64,000 nt of DNA from Paenibacillus nuruki (GTDB lineage: Bacteria; Bacillota; Bacilli; Paenibacillales; Paenibacillaceae): assembly GCF_001721045.1 (NCBI RefSeq), contig NZ_MDER01000031.1, positions 265,645 to 329,644 on the forward strand, written 5' to 3'. The translations under genes were made by a program, and so were the position numbers. The notes beneath the pieces are model-generated. The model saw nothing but the letters and a program-made list of their open reading frames with translations, was not told the origin of the DNA and did not search any database. Within the stretch, counting starts at the first letter, position 1, and each line of letters starts with the position of its first letter. This document shows, one piece after another, positions 43,177 through 52,501 of the stretch.

Positions 43177-44367
43177 ATGTCGTTATTACTTCGTAACAGA
43201 GGTGCTATACTGCTTCTGATGATCAACATTTTTCTTATTTTTACAGGCGTAGGCTTAGTGATTCCAATCATGCCTACATATATGAATGAACTTCATATTA
43301 ATGGTAGTATGGTCGGATTACTGGTGGCTGCTTTTTCATTCAGTCAATTAATCTGTTCCCCAATTGCTGGACGATTATCTGATACATGGGGACGTAAAAA
43401 AATGATCGTATCCGGGATGATTATTTTCGCTGTATCGGAATGGTTATTCGGGATTGCAAATGATCCTACATTATTGTTCGCTGCTCGGATGTTAGGCGGT
43501 ATTGGTGCAGCCTTTATTATGCCTGCGGTTATGGCGTATACTGCTGATATCACATCCGATGAAGAACGTGGTAAAGGGATGGGTTATATTAATGCGGCGA
43601 TTACGACTGGATTTATTATTGGTCCGGGTATCGGGGGATATATTGCTGAATTTGGTATTCGGGTGCCGTTCTATGCGGCAGGTATAGCCGCAGCGATTGC
43701 AGCTGTAATCACCTTATTGGTATTGCCTGAATCATTAACAGCAGAGAAGCGCAAAGCAACAATCGCTGAAGCTTCTCTTACCAAGCAACCAAATATGTTT
43801 TTACAATTGATTCATTCCTATCGTGAATCGTATTTCCTTAGTCTGGTGATTGTGTTCGTTATGTCTTTCGGATTAGCCAATTATGAGACGGTATTCGGAT
43901 TGTTTGTCGATCATAAGTTTGGATTTACACCAAAAGATATCGCCTTTATTATTACCTTCGGTTCGATTGCCGGGGCTGTTGTACAGGTTAGTGCGTTTGG
44001 ATGGATCGTCAATACATTTGGTGAGAAGAAAGTCATTTCATGGTGTCTTGTGTTCGCATCACTATTCGTACTGTTAACGTTATTTGTCAATCAGTACTGG
44101 ATGATATTAGTCGTTACTTTTATTGTATTCTTATCGATCGATATTCTAAGACCTGCGATCAGTACACAATTATCCAAAATTGCTCATAATCAGCAAGGTT
44201 ATGTCGCTGGTCTGAACTCCGCGTATAGCAGTCTGGGTAATATTGCAGGGCCGATTGTCGCTGGATTATTATTTGATATCAATATTGGCTTCCCTTATAT
44301 GGCGGCAGCGATTGTATTATTCTTATGCTTTATTCTATCGCGTAATACGAAGAAGCTTGATGTATAA
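43177..44367 (+). CDS. MFS transporter (DHA1-like drug exporter)
   Basis: 396 residues from ATG 43177, 8 nt after GGAGG (an ATG at 43162 would put the ribosome binding site inside the frame). Twelve membrane helices. Motif A is GRLSDTWGRKKMIV, motif C in helix 5 is GFIIGPGIGGYIAEFG, as in tetracycline/multidrug exporters such as TetA and NorA. It follows the TetR gene by 156 bp with a candidate operator between. A drug-efflux role is likely. Confidence 0.88.
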   Translation: MSLLLRNRGAILLLMINIFLIFTGVGLVIPIMPTYMNELHINGSMVGLLVAAFSFSQLICSPIAGRLSDTWGRKKMIVSGMIIFAVSEWLFGIANDPTLLFAARMLGGIGAAFIMPAVMAYTADITSDEERGKGMGYINAAITTGFIIGPGIGGYIAEFGIRVPFYAAGIAAAIAAVITLLVLPESLTAEKRKATIAEASLTKQPNMFLQLIHSYRESYFLSLVIVFVMSFGLANYETVFGLFVDHKFGFTPKDIAFIITFGSIAGAVVQVSAFGWIVNTFGEKKVISWCLVFASLFVLLTLFVNQYWMILVVTFIVFLSIDILRPAISTQLSKIAHNQQGYVAGLNSAYSSLGNIAGPIVAGLLFDINIGFPYMAAAIVLFLCFILSRNTKKLDV

Positions 44368-44403
44368 ACACCCTATTTAATCACCACCATATCTAATCAT
44401 ACC

Positions 44404-44447
44404 AAAAGAGTATCTATTCAGCAGATCGCTGTAGATACTCTTTTTTG
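44404..44447. terminator. Terminator after MFS, facing the GrpB operon
   Basis: 12-bp stem AAAAGAGTATCT/AGATACTCTTTT with an inner CAGC/GCTG stem and T-run. Convergent genes on both sides. Confidence 0.8.
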
Positions 44448-44453
44448 CTTTCG

Positions 44454-44987
44454 TTATCGCCAATCTTCTGCTATAAAACAATAACGATCATCTTGCGGAG
44501 GATCGATCATCAGATGTACCAATGGTGTTAAATAAGGTTCTAATCGTTCTGCGGCAACTACACTGGTTTCTGTTACTTCTACAGGGTGTTCTAGATTCGT
44601 AATACTGAGCTTCATACGATCAGGATACATCCAAATAAAAGCTTTTACGCCTGCAATGATTACATGTTTGGGATGTTCTATTTGTGGATATGTCCACTTT
44701 GCTGTAGTAGAACTAGATGAATCCGGTGATATCCCTATCATCGGTAGATCTAACTGTTCAAACACTTCATGTAATTCTTCTTCTGACTGAATCCGAATCG
44801 CAATCAAAAGACAATCGCCATCTCCCACATGTCCTCCATAAGCTCGACAATATCGAAAATACTTCAATCGTTTAGACCATTTCAACAATGTATCCAATGA
44901 ATGACGTTCAAAAAAGTAGCGTTCCCATAATTGCTGTTCTGATAGAGGTGTATGAAGAGGTTGGTTTTTCTTTTTCCTATTCCACAT
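44454..44987 (-). CDS. Hypothetical protein next to GrpB
   Basis: 177 residues, soluble, with WERYFFERHSLDTLLKWSK at the front and CLLIAIRIQSEEELHEVFEQL further on. I do not recognise a family; the middle recalls small Bacillales proteins that resemble DUF-type cyclophilin-like or PII-like sandwiches, which is only an impression. Its start lies 19 bp after the GrpB stop, with GGAGGAG 6 nt upstream, so it is the second gene of an operon with GrpB. Confidence 0.5.
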   Translation of the reverse strand: MWNRKKKNQPLHTPLSEQQLWERYFFERHSLDTLLKWSKRLKYFRYCRAYGGHVGDGDCLLIAIRIQSEEELHEVFEQLDLPMIGISPDSSSSTTAKWTYPQIEHPKHVIIAGVKAFIWMYPDRMKLSITNLEHPVEVTETSVVAAERLEPYLTPLVHLMIDPPQDDRYCFIAEDWR

Positions 44988-45006
44988 TGGCTACTCCTCC
45001 TTCTAT

Positions 45007-45537
45007 TCAAAATGATGATCGATTCGCTTTGGCTAAAATTCCTTCTACAAAATCAGTCTTGAGTATTGTGTATTGTTCACGGTCTTCTGTTTGCTTAATA
45101 ATCTGTTGCTTCAGTTGCCCATAAGCGATAACTTCATCAAGATGCTGACGAAGATAATTGCGAAAAGTAAGGTGTCTATGTAATTCCAGATTATCTTGAG
45201 CACATACATATAAATGTTGATTCATCCAGACTTGTTGATCGGGTTGCCAGGGAACATAATCATCTATTCGTCCAAAAGCTTCTCTGCCTTCTACCCCTAA
45301 ATCTCCTCGATAGTGATATCCCAATAGACTCAATGCTGTAATAACCTCTGGCAATTGCTGTCTACTCGGGATTACGACGACGATATCTAAAATAGGCTTG
45401 GCTATTTGCTCTACAATCGAAGTACTACCGACATGTTCAATATGTAGCATTAATTCTTGTAACTGCTTCGTTAAAATGTGTTTAATCTGTTCAAACTGTT
45501 CTGCCCACTTGGGATTGTATACTTGAATGTCTATCAT
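45007..45537 (-). CDS. GrpB family protein (UPF0157 nucleotidyltransferase-like)
   Basis: 176 residues from ATG 45537 (AAAGGAGG 8 nt before it). IEHVGSTSIVEQIAKPILDIVVVIPS is the UPF0157 hallmark: the GSTS and DIVV give a nucleotidyltransferase-like active site. VWMNQHLYVCAQDN and RHLTFRNYLRQH complete the match. Members may be related to CoaE C-terminal domains; the activity is not established. Confidence 0.88.
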   Translation of the reverse strand: MIDIQVYNPKWAEQFEQIKHILTKQLQELMLHIEHVGSTSIVEQIAKPILDIVVVIPSRQQLPEVITALSLLGYHYRGDLGVEGREAFGRIDDYVPWQPDQQVWMNQHLYVCAQDNLELHRHLTFRNYLRQHLDEVIAYGQLKQQIIKQTEDREQYTILKTDFVEGILAKANRSSF

Positions 45538-45606
45538 TGTTCGTACCTCCTTTATACTGTTCAAGTGTATATCATTCTATACTGATCTATTATCTGATAA
45601 TAAAGA

Positions 45607-45648
45607 AATAGCGCTTCAAACAGAATTATACCTGTTCAAAGCGCTATT
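45607..45648 (-). terminator. Terminator at the end of the efflux operon
   Basis: AATAGCGCTT and AAGCGCTATT with an extra AACAG/CTGTT stem across a 2-nt internal loop; T-rich tail TCTTTATTATC on the minus strand. Just past the adaptor-2 stop. Confidence 0.6.
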
Positions 45649-45710
45649 AGACTACTGGCAATGATTCATTTCATCACTCTAATGAATTAACCTTTTTTAT
45701 TCAAAACTCA

Positions 45711-47225
45711 TTATTGCGAAACAGTGATCGGGTTTTTATCTTCTAATAAAGCAAGATTATTTGTGATGACGGTATCTCCATCATTTAGACCACTATTGAT
45801 AAATACTTGTGACCCTGTTGCTTTACCTAAAGTCACTTGCTTACGAATGGCTACATTTTTTTGTACCACATAGACATACGATTTGCCATCAATCGTTTGG
45901 ATCGCTTTGGAAGGAACAATAATTCCTTCTTTGGCACTTGCATCGACAAAGCTAATATCTGCTAACATACCAGATTTAAGCTTATTATCTGCATTGGATA
46001 CAGCGACTTTAACAGGATATCCTTTACCACTGTCATCCAATGGACTGATATTTTTCACTTTACCTGTTTTGAGAATATTGGATGAAGTCACTCGTACTTG
46101 TACAGGATCACCAATTTTAACGTTATTGATTTGATCTGCTGGAACATAGATCAATGTATTCACTGTACTTAGATTGGCAATAACAAGTGCCGGTGAAGAT
46201 GTAGATGCCATTTCGCCCACTTCTGCATTTTTAGTACCGATAATACCGTTGATCGGTGAAGTCACGACTGCATCATCTAGAGCATCTTGAGCAATATTTA
46301 CATTCAATTCAGCTTGTTTTTGCTTTTGCTGACTGGCTTCAATACCTGAAGTGCTTTGTGACACTTCTAGTTGTTTCTGTGCATTGCTATAACCACTGTT
46401 AGCATTCTCATAACTGCTGGTTGCATTTTGATACGCACTTTGAGCCGTACTCAAATTTTTCTTCGCAATAACTAATGCTTTTTGCGCTGCATTTAATTGT
46501 TCTTGCGCATTAACCTGTGCATTTTTAGCATTATCATTTGCCGTTTGCGCTGTTGCTTGAGCAGTCTGTGCTTGTTCCAATTGAGCTTGAGTAGCTAATC
46601 CATTCTGAAATAAAGATTGGGTACGTGTTAATGTCTTTTGCGCCGCAGATAATGTTTCTGTCGTTTGCTTAATATTGTTCGCTGCACTCGATACAGCTGT
46701 TTTGGCTTGCTCTACCGCTGTGGTTGCTTGATTGATTGCTCCATTGGCTTGGTTGATCGAACCTGTTGCTTGATCGATTGCACTTTTCGATGAAATGATC
46801 CCATTTTTGGAGCTAACTACACCAGAGTTGGCAGAGACCATACCTGATTGTTGAGAATCTTGAGCCGTTTTCACTGCTGCTCCTGCCGCAGCTACATCTG
46901 CTTGTGCTTTTGCTAGATTGTTGCGAAGATCATTGTCTTCGAGTTTGAGAAGTACTTGCCCTTTTTTAACTTCTGTTCCGATATCGACAGGTAGTGATAC
47001 CACTTTGCCACCCATTTTCGGAATAATATTAACGGTCTCAGAAGGTGTCACGGTACCTGTATAAATTTCACCTTTACCGATCAACCCTTTTTGTGCCTGA
47101 CTGACTTTGACGGTGACGTTCATCGCTTGTGTTGTTGCCGCTGCACTATTGGAAGAACAGCCAGATAACACAACGGTTCCAACCAGTAATGCTGCTAATG
47201 GTAATTCCCATTTTGTTCTTTTCAT
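45711..47225 (-). CDS. HlyD-type efflux adaptor, lipoprotein with long coiled coil
   Basis: 504 residues. Lipobox VLSGCSSN at Cys23. A lipoyl-like half (GKVVSLPVDIGTEVKKGQVLLKL) flanks a long helical hairpin of about 220 residues built of alanine/glutamine-rich repeats (AQAQLEQAQTAQATAQTAND type), then the second lipoyl half (INGIIGTKNAEVGEMA) and a beta-barrel and membrane-proximal part. This is the RND/MacA-type adaptor plan. It is the last gene of a TetR-led efflux operon that already has a short HlyD protein. In Gram-positives such adaptors may link the pump with the cell wall. Confidence 0.88.
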   Translation of the reverse strand: MKRTKWELPLAALLVGTVVLSGCSSNSAAATTQAMNVTVKVSQAQKGLIGKGEIYTGTVTPSETVNIIPKMGGKVVSLPVDIGTEVKKGQVLLKLEDNDLRNNLAKAQADVAAAGAAVKTAQDSQQSGMVSANSGVVSSKNGIISSKSAIDQATGSINQANGAINQATTAVEQAKTAVSSAANNIKQTTETLSAAQKTLTRTQSLFQNGLATQAQLEQAQTAQATAQTANDNAKNAQVNAQEQLNAAQKALVIAKKNLSTAQSAYQNATSSYENANSGYSNAQKQLEVSQSTSGIEASQQKQKQAELNVNIAQDALDDAVVTSPINGIIGTKNAEVGEMASTSSPALVIANLSTVNTLIYVPADQINNVKIGDPVQVRVTSSNILKTGKVKNISPLDDSGKGYPVKVAVSNADNKLKSGMLADISFVDASAKEGIIVPSKAIQTIDGKSYVYVVQKNVAIRKQVTLGKATGSQVFINSGLNDGDTVITNNLALLEDKNPITVSQ

Positions 47226-47294
47226 TCGTGTTCCCTTTCTTTCTATCTATATTGGATGAAAAGCTTTCTGATCTGAAAGCATCTATCGATACGA

Positions 47295-48812
47295 TTATTC
47301 TTTGATCGCTTTGACACCTTTACGTCGACTAATAAATAAGAATATAAATGGAATCGAGCAAAATAGCGGAATCGATGATACTAAGAAGGTATCAGCTATC
47401 CCTCTAGAATAGGCATCAAGGGTAATCAACCCTGAGGTAATGGTCGCCCATGAACTTCCCAATGTCGATTGAAGCGATTGTGCACCATCAAGTGTGATCG
47501 ATTCTGAGATTTGTTGCGAATGTAGAGCAGTACGACTTTGCATTAAGAACGTCAAAATCGCAATTGCCATCGAACCTGCTATCGTACGGACTAGATTAGA
47601 TGCCGTCGATGCTTTACCTACTTTTTCCGGTGCAACAGCATTCATCCCTACTGTTGATAAAGGCATCATACAGATCCCGATTCCCATACCACGGAACATC
47701 AATACCACTTGTAGCCATAGATGTGAAGTATCCGGAGTCAGTGTGTGTAGATGATATGTCATTAAGCTTGTTAGTGTTAAGCCAAATAATGCAATCGGTA
47801 CAATCCCAATTTTATCAAATAATTTACCAGCAATCGGCATCATCACAGCCATAGCGATCGCTTGCGGTAATAAGATAATCCCTGTATGCACAGGCGAGAC
47901 GGACTGAATATTTTGCAAAAATAATGGAGATAAGAATGTTCCTCCATACAGCCCCATCATGACAAAACTTGAAGTAATCACACTAATCGTAAATTTATAA
48001 TTTTTAAATAAAGAAATATCGATAACCGGATTGTCTTTGCCACTTTCGACAAAAATCAAAAAGACCAATGACCAGAAAGCGACGAAAAATAATCCTACAA
48101 TTTTGAAAGAACTCCAACCATCGCTTGAACCGCTAGATAGTGCGTAAAGCAATGTTCCTGCACAAGTAGCTGCTAGTAAAAATCCAGCTAAATCGAACTT
48201 AACTCTAGCGCCTTTAGGCGGTTCTTTAATCAATACGATTACCATCAAAATAGCGAATAGTGCTACAGGAATACAGACGATAAATAGGAAACGCCAGTTA
48301 AACCATTCAATCAAGTATCCACTCAGTGTAGGACCGATAGCAGGTGCAGCCATTGCAGCTACGCCCCAGATCCCAAGTGCCATACCGATCTGTTCACGTG
48401 GCATAATTTTATATACGATCGTCATACTTAGCGGCATAATTACACCGCCACCTAATCCTGCCAAAATACGTGCAGCGATTAACGACGAATCACTCCATGC
48501 AAAAATACAAAATGCTGTTCCTAATGTAAACACACTAAGTGCAGCGATCAAAAATTTCTTATAACCAATGCGCTGCTCCATAAATCCCGTGATCGGAACA
48601 ATTATTCCTGATGCGAGAGTATAGCCGGTAATCACCCATTGAATCCGTGACGTTGTTGATCCTAAATCTGTGGTCAACTGAGGAATCGCTACATTGATCA
48701 GACTGTTATTCAAAATAGCGACAAAAGCTCCTAATATAATTGCGATAAAAGCAAGCCAGCGTTCTCTGGGCGAATCTGCGGGAGGAGCGGCGGCAACGAC
48801 CGTGTCAGCCAC
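47295..48812 (-). CDS. MFS transporter, DHA2 (EmrB/QacA) family
   Basis: 505 residues from GTG 48812 (AAGGAG 8 nt before it), 14 membrane helices, the DHA2 number. The hallmark helix-1 segment is AILNNSLINVAIPQLTTDLG, motif C is GPTLSGYLIEWFNW in helix 5, and the loop 2-3 motif reads ITGFMEQRIGYKKFL. Exports drugs or hydrophobic compounds using the proton gradient. It lies 12 bp after the HlyD-type gene, like EmrA-EmrB order. A 69-bp gap leads to the second adaptor. Confidence 0.92.
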   Translation of the reverse strand: MADTVVAAAPPADSPRERWLAFIAIILGAFVAILNNSLINVAIPQLTTDLGSTTSRIQWVITGYTLASGIIVPITGFMEQRIGYKKFLIAALSVFTLGTAFCIFAWSDSSLIAARILAGLGGGVIMPLSMTIVYKIMPREQIGMALGIWGVAAMAAPAIGPTLSGYLIEWFNWRFLFIVCIPVALFAILMVIVLIKEPPKGARVKFDLAGFLLAATCAGTLLYALSSGSSDGWSSFKIVGLFFVAFWSLVFLIFVESGKDNPVIDISLFKNYKFTISVITSSFVMMGLYGGTFLSPLFLQNIQSVSPVHTGIILLPQAIAMAVMMPIAGKLFDKIGIVPIALFGLTLTSLMTYHLHTLTPDTSHLWLQVVLMFRGMGIGICMMPLSTVGMNAVAPEKVGKASTASNLVRTIAGSMAIAILTFLMQSRTALHSQQISESITLDGAQSLQSTLGSSWATITSGLITLDAYSRGIADTFLVSSIPLFCSIPFIFLFISRRKGVKAIKE

Positions 48813-48824
48813 ATAAACCTCTCC

Positions 48825-49478
48825 TTACGATGTATGAATTTTCACAACCACATTTGTTCCAGGAATCAATTTCATGTCTTTCGGTACATTCAGAGCAATC
48901 TCTACAGGAATACGTTGTGTGACTTTGTTAAAGTTACCACTTGTATTGGTTGCCGCAATATTAGCAAAGACCGAGTTAGACGCTTCACCAATTTTGCGAA
49001 TTTTACCTTGAATCGTGTAGTCTCCATCTGCATCTAACGAGACATCAACCACTTGACCTGGTTTAATACGGTTAATATCTGTTTCTTCAATATTGCTTGA
49101 TACATATAGATCATTCATATCTGCCATAATCGCTACAGGAGAACTAGGTGTACCAATCTCATGTTCTTTGGAATAAATTTTGAGCACTGTGCCATCAATA
49201 GGAGCACGTAATACCGATTTGCTAATCATGCTAGAATCTAGACCAGATACATCTTGCTCTGCAATCGGTTCGTTTTGTTTCAGTACGTCGCCTTCTTCAA
49301 CATCAATATGATTGAGTTCAGCTGTAATCTGTGGCATTACTTTGTATTGTGTTGCTGAAATACGAGCATCTTCTGTTTTGACGAAATGAGTTCCTTGATA
49401 CCAGTAATAATAACCTAACGTGCCACCGCTAATAACTAGTAACACGATGAGAATTGACAATACAATCTTCCTTCTCAC
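48825..49478 (-). CDS. Short HlyD/EmrA-type efflux adaptor
   Basis: 217 residues from GTG 49478 (GGAG close before it). One membrane helix (5-28), then lipoyl half motifs ITAELNHIDVEEGDVLKQNE and APIDGTVLKIYSKEHEIG with no coiled-coil hairpin between them, and a beta-barrel (DLYVSSNIEETDINRIKPGQ). It is shorter than EmrA (about 390 residues) because the hairpin is missing, a form known for Bacillales pumps. First structural gene of the operon, 160 bp after TetR. Confidence 0.87.
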   Translation of the reverse strand: MRRKIVLSILIVLLVISGGTLGYYYWYQGTHFVKTEDARISATQYKVMPQITAELNHIDVEEGDVLKQNEPIAEQDVSGLDSSMISKSVLRAPIDGTVLKIYSKEHEIGTPSSPVAIMADMNDLYVSSNIEETDINRIKPGQVVDVSLDADGDYTIQGKIRKIGEASNSVFANIAATNTSGNFNKVTQRIPVEIALNVPKDMKLIPGTNVVVKIHTS

Positions 49479-49638
49479 TTACTCCACCCCTGTAGTTCAA
49501 CTTTTTTTATTGTTACAACAAGCACTCTTAAACATACTTGTTATGAACGTCAATTTTACAGTCATTATGTCCTTCTTCTCCAAGCACACAAAGACAAGGA
49601 ATAAGATGATTTCTAATTTGAAAAGCCATCTCTATTCC

Positions 49639-50256
49639 TTATTTGTCGATACTCAAGCCTCGCTTCAATAAATCTAATTCCAACTCGTAGTAGCCAATAA
49701 TTTCATCCAACGGTACTTCTTTTGCAAAAAAGCGGATAAAATTCTGAATCGTGATCGCTACAATAATTTTAGTCAAATGAAGAACTTCCTTTTCATCAGC
49801 TACGTTGAGACGACTTCGATTGATCGAGCGGATAAATTCATTGGTACGTTCTTTGGCCGCCGGCTCATTCACATTCAGTGCTAATCGATGTTCTACTTTA
49901 TAACTCATATTCAGAAAGATATTTTGAGCAAAATAGCGATATTCATGATGCTGAAATCGTTCTAGCATCATTTTGAAAAATTCATTAAAAGCAATAAAAA
50001 TATCACCGTCATTTTCTTTGAGTAGCAACAACACTTTCTCTCGATTGTGCTTGTTATACTCTTCCAAAATATAAAAGAAAATATCTGCTTTATCCTCAAA
50101 ATATTGATAAAAACTTCCTCTAGGAATACAAGCTTCTTTGATAATGTTCGCAATAGAAGCATCTGCTAGCGAAGCTCTAGAAAATTCTTTGAACGCTGCA
50201 TCGATTAACACTTTCCGTTTTTCCTTTGGCAAATTAAAAAAAGTCTGAGTAGGCAT
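49639..50256 (-). CDS. TetR family transcriptional regulator of the efflux operon
   Basis: 205 residues. HTH: KRKVLIDAAFKEFSRASLAD, ASIANIIKEACIPRGSFYQYFEDKAD. The C-terminal part is large and helical, as in drug-binding TetRs (TetR_C group). It is transcribed ahead of the adaptor, pump and second adaptor genes. A palindrome with 9-bp perfect arms stands 75 bp before its start and is the likely autoregulatory operator. Confidence 0.9.
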   Translation of the reverse strand: MPTQTFFNLPKEKRKVLIDAAFKEFSRASLADASIANIIKEACIPRGSFYQYFEDKADIFFYILEEYNKHNREKVLLLLKENDGDIFIAFNEFFKMMLERFQHHEYRYFAQNIFLNMSYKVEHRLALNVNEPAAKERTNEFIRSINRSRLNVADEKEVLHLTKIIVAITIQNFIRFFAKEVPLDEIIGYYELELDLLKRGLSIDK

Positions 50257-50330
50257 GGATTCACTCCAAATTGAGCATTTTGGTTCATATCATATTATTT
50301 CAAGTGTAAAAAATTACATAAACAATTATA

Positions 50331-50349
50331 ATGTGACACAGTGTCACAT
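50331..50349. promoter_or_regulatory. TetR operator, perfect palindrome
   Basis: ATGTGACAC-A-GTGTCACAT: 9-bp perfect arms about a single base, 75 bp from the start of the TetR gene. The TGTGA/TCACA ends are 7 nt apart, so it is not the CRP/FNR form (6). Confidence 0.7.
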
Positions 50350-50540
50350 GTCAATAGTGTTCTGCTCCATATCTTCATATTTTCTTTCCTTATCCTTATA
50401 TTTACATTATTCGCAAGTTAGTTTTGCTATTGTAGCATCTTATTTTTCGCTCTAAAATAGGTAAAATCACTAATTTTTGTATGAATTTATTACCAATTTT
50501 TATGGTATTTTGTTTCTACAATCAATGCTATATTACAATT

Positions 50541-50556
50541 TAGAAAACGCTTTCAT
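50541..50556 (+). promoter_or_regulatory. cre-like site (CcpA) before the cellulase gene
   Basis: TAGAAAACGCTTTCAT matches the cre consensus WTGNAANCGNWNNCAW at all but one defined position. Carbon catabolite repression of the cellulase would be expected. Confidence 0.5.
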
Positions 50557-50718
50557 TACTAATTTAGCGGGAGGTGGTATCGCTTACAACATTTCTTCTA
50601 CCTATATAACCTGTTCCTGCAACGACTGTTTGTCAAAGAAAACGTTTATTTGTTTTCAAGATGTACAGATCATTACGTTTACAGATTGTCCATAACTTTC
50701 ACAAAGGAGACTTTATTA

Positions 50719-52440
50719 ATGAAACGTAAATCCAAATCGTATCTTTCTTTAACTGTGATTGCGGCTATGATCCTTTCTTTATTTTCTTCTTCAATGGCTT
50801 CAGCCGCTTCTGATGAAGAACAATCTTTATCTGCCGCTGCGACAACAAGTATTCAATCGTATGTCAGTGCGATGCAACCGGGTTGGAATTTAGGGAATTC
50901 ACTGGATGCTACAGGGGCAGATGAGACTTCATGGGGTAACCCTCGTGTCACCAAAGAATTGATTCAACAGATTGCGAATCAAGGATATAAAAGTATTCGT
51001 ATTCCTGTAACCTGGGATCAACATACAGGCAGTGCGCCTAACTATACAATCGATGCTGCTTATATGAGTCGTGTACAAGAAGTGATCAATTGGGCATTGG
51101 ATGCGAATCTGTATGTCATGATCAATATCCATCATGATTCTTGGTTATGGACAAGTTATATGGGTCGAGATCATGATGCGGTACTTGCCCGTTACAATGC
51201 GGTATGGACACAGATTGCAGATCGCTTCAAAGCTTCTTCTAGCAAGCTGATGTTCGAAAGTATTAATGAGCCTCGTTTTACAGAAGGTGGAACAACCGAT
51301 CCAGCAACTGCCTACAAATTGCTAGATGAACTAAATACCTCTTTTCACAAAATCGTAAGAGCATCCGGTGGAAATAATGCAACACGTGCAATTGTTCTTC
51401 CTACTCTAGCTACTTCTTCAACACAAGCAGATCTGGATGCACTATCCCAGACGATTGCTAAATTAAAAGATCCTAACATTATTGCTACGGTTCACTATTA
51501 TGGCTTCTGGCCGTTCAGTGTAAATATTGCTGGTTATACGAAATTTGAAGCAGATACGCAAAAAGATATCACAGATACCTTTGATCGTGTATACAACTCA
51601 TTTGTCGCTAAAGGCATTCCAGTCGTTATTGGCGAATTCGGATTGCTCGGCTTCGACAAAAATACAGGCGTTATCGAACAAGGCGAAAAACTGAAATTCT
51701 TTGAATTCTTTTCTAACTATGTACGTCAAAAAAACATGACCACGATGCTATGGGATAACGGACAGCACTTTAGCCGTACAGCCTACAAATGGTCAGATCC
51801 TGAACTATACAATGTGATGAAAGCAGGTTGGACAGGACGTTCTTCTACTGCTGAGACAGACTTGCTGTACTTCAAAAAAGGAGCAGCAATCCAAGACAAA
51901 ACGGTGAAATTGAATCTCAATGGTAATACATTCAGTTCCCTTTCTAATGGTAGTACTACACTGGTTAAAGGTACCGATTATACGATCAGTGGAGATACCC
52001 TTGTTATCAAATCCAGTCTAGTGACTAAGTTGCTGGCTTCAGGTAAATTAGGAGTCAATGCTACACTAACAGCTAAATTTAACAAAGGTGCCAACTGGAA
52101 CTTTAATGTGATCTCGTATGATACACCGAAAGTGAGTGCTACAACAGGCACAACCAGTTCATTTGCTATCCCTACGACTTTCAATGGTAATCAGTTAGCG
52201 ACAATGGAAGCTACGTATACAAGTGGTGGAAATGCAGGGCCGCAAAACTGGACATCTTATAAAGAATTCGCAACAGCTTTCAGCCCGGATTATAGTGCCA
52301 ACGTAATCAAATTAACACCAGACTTTTTCAAAGAAACCAACGATGGCGAAGTTCTACTCAAATTCTACTTCTGGAATGGTGATGTTGTTAATTACAAAAT
52401 CACGAAGAGTGGATCAAGCGTAGTTGGTAAAACGTCTTAA
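50719..52440 (+). CDS. Secreted endoglucanase, GH5 with CBM_X2 and CBM46-type domains
   Basis: 573 residues from ATG 50719 (AAAGGAG 9 nt before it). Signal peptide to about residue 30 (SMASAA). GH5 barrel, about 45-390: PGWNLGNSLDA, IRIPVTW, INIHHDSW, acid/base E184 in INEPRF, HYYGFWPF, nucleophile E306 in VVIGEFG, WDNG. Then a linker, an Ig-like CBM_X2 (DLLYFKKGAAIQDKTVKLNL) and a CBM46-type domain to the end (WTSYKEFATAFSPDYSANVI). This is the layout of Bacillus/Paenibacillus beta-glucanases of the GH5_4 subfamily acting on cellulose or xyloglucan. Single gene with a cre-like site upstream. Confidence 0.93.
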   Translation: MKRKSKSYLSLTVIAAMILSLFSSSMASAASDEEQSLSAAATTSIQSYVSAMQPGWNLGNSLDATGADETSWGNPRVTKELIQQIANQGYKSIRIPVTWDQHTGSAPNYTIDAAYMSRVQEVINWALDANLYVMINIHHDSWLWTSYMGRDHDAVLARYNAVWTQIADRFKASSSKLMFESINEPRFTEGGTTDPATAYKLLDELNTSFHKIVRASGGNNATRAIVLPTLATSSTQADLDALSQTIAKLKDPNIIATVHYYGFWPFSVNIAGYTKFEADTQKDITDTFDRVYNSFVAKGIPVVIGEFGLLGFDKNTGVIEQGEKLKFFEFFSNYVRQKNMTTMLWDNGQHFSRTAYKWSDPELYNVMKAGWTGRSSTAETDLLYFKKGAAIQDKTVKLNLNGNTFSSLSNGSTTLVKGTDYTISGDTLVIKSSLVTKLLASGKLGVNATLTAKFNKGANWNFNVISYDTPKVSATTGTTSSFAIPTTFNGNQLATMEATYTSGGNAGPQNWTSYKEFATAFSPDYSANVIKLTPDFFKETNDGEVLLKFYFWNGDVVNYKITKSGSSVVGKTS

Positions 52441-52451
52441 AATAATAAAAC

Positions 52452-52497
52452 AACAAAGGCAAGCTACGGTGAATATATCCGCAAGCTTGCCTTTGTT
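52452..52497. terminator. Terminator after the cellulase gene
   Basis: Perfect 14-bp stem AACAAAGGCAAGCT/AGCTTGCCTTTGTT with 18-nt loop and a weak T tail; shared with the gene coming the other way. Confidence 0.7.
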
Positions 52498-52501
52498 ATA
52501 T

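Larger units (their letters stand above)
50257..50718. other. Intergenic region between TetR and cellulase genes
   Basis: 462 bp. It holds the TetR operator near the left end, a cre-like site at 50541-50556 and the cellulase promoter. Small open frames across it lack ribosome binding sites. Confidence 0.6.

Noticed and set aside
50331..50349. CRP/FNR or Rex binding site
   Set aside because: TGTGA and TCACA are 7 bp apart instead of 6, and the palindrome sits before a TetR gene, so a TetR operator is more likely.
50560..50600. GGTGGTATCGC segment resembling a T-box antiterminator core
   Set aside because: Only a partial match, no specifier or terminator structure around it, and the downstream gene is a cellulase rather than an amino acid gene.
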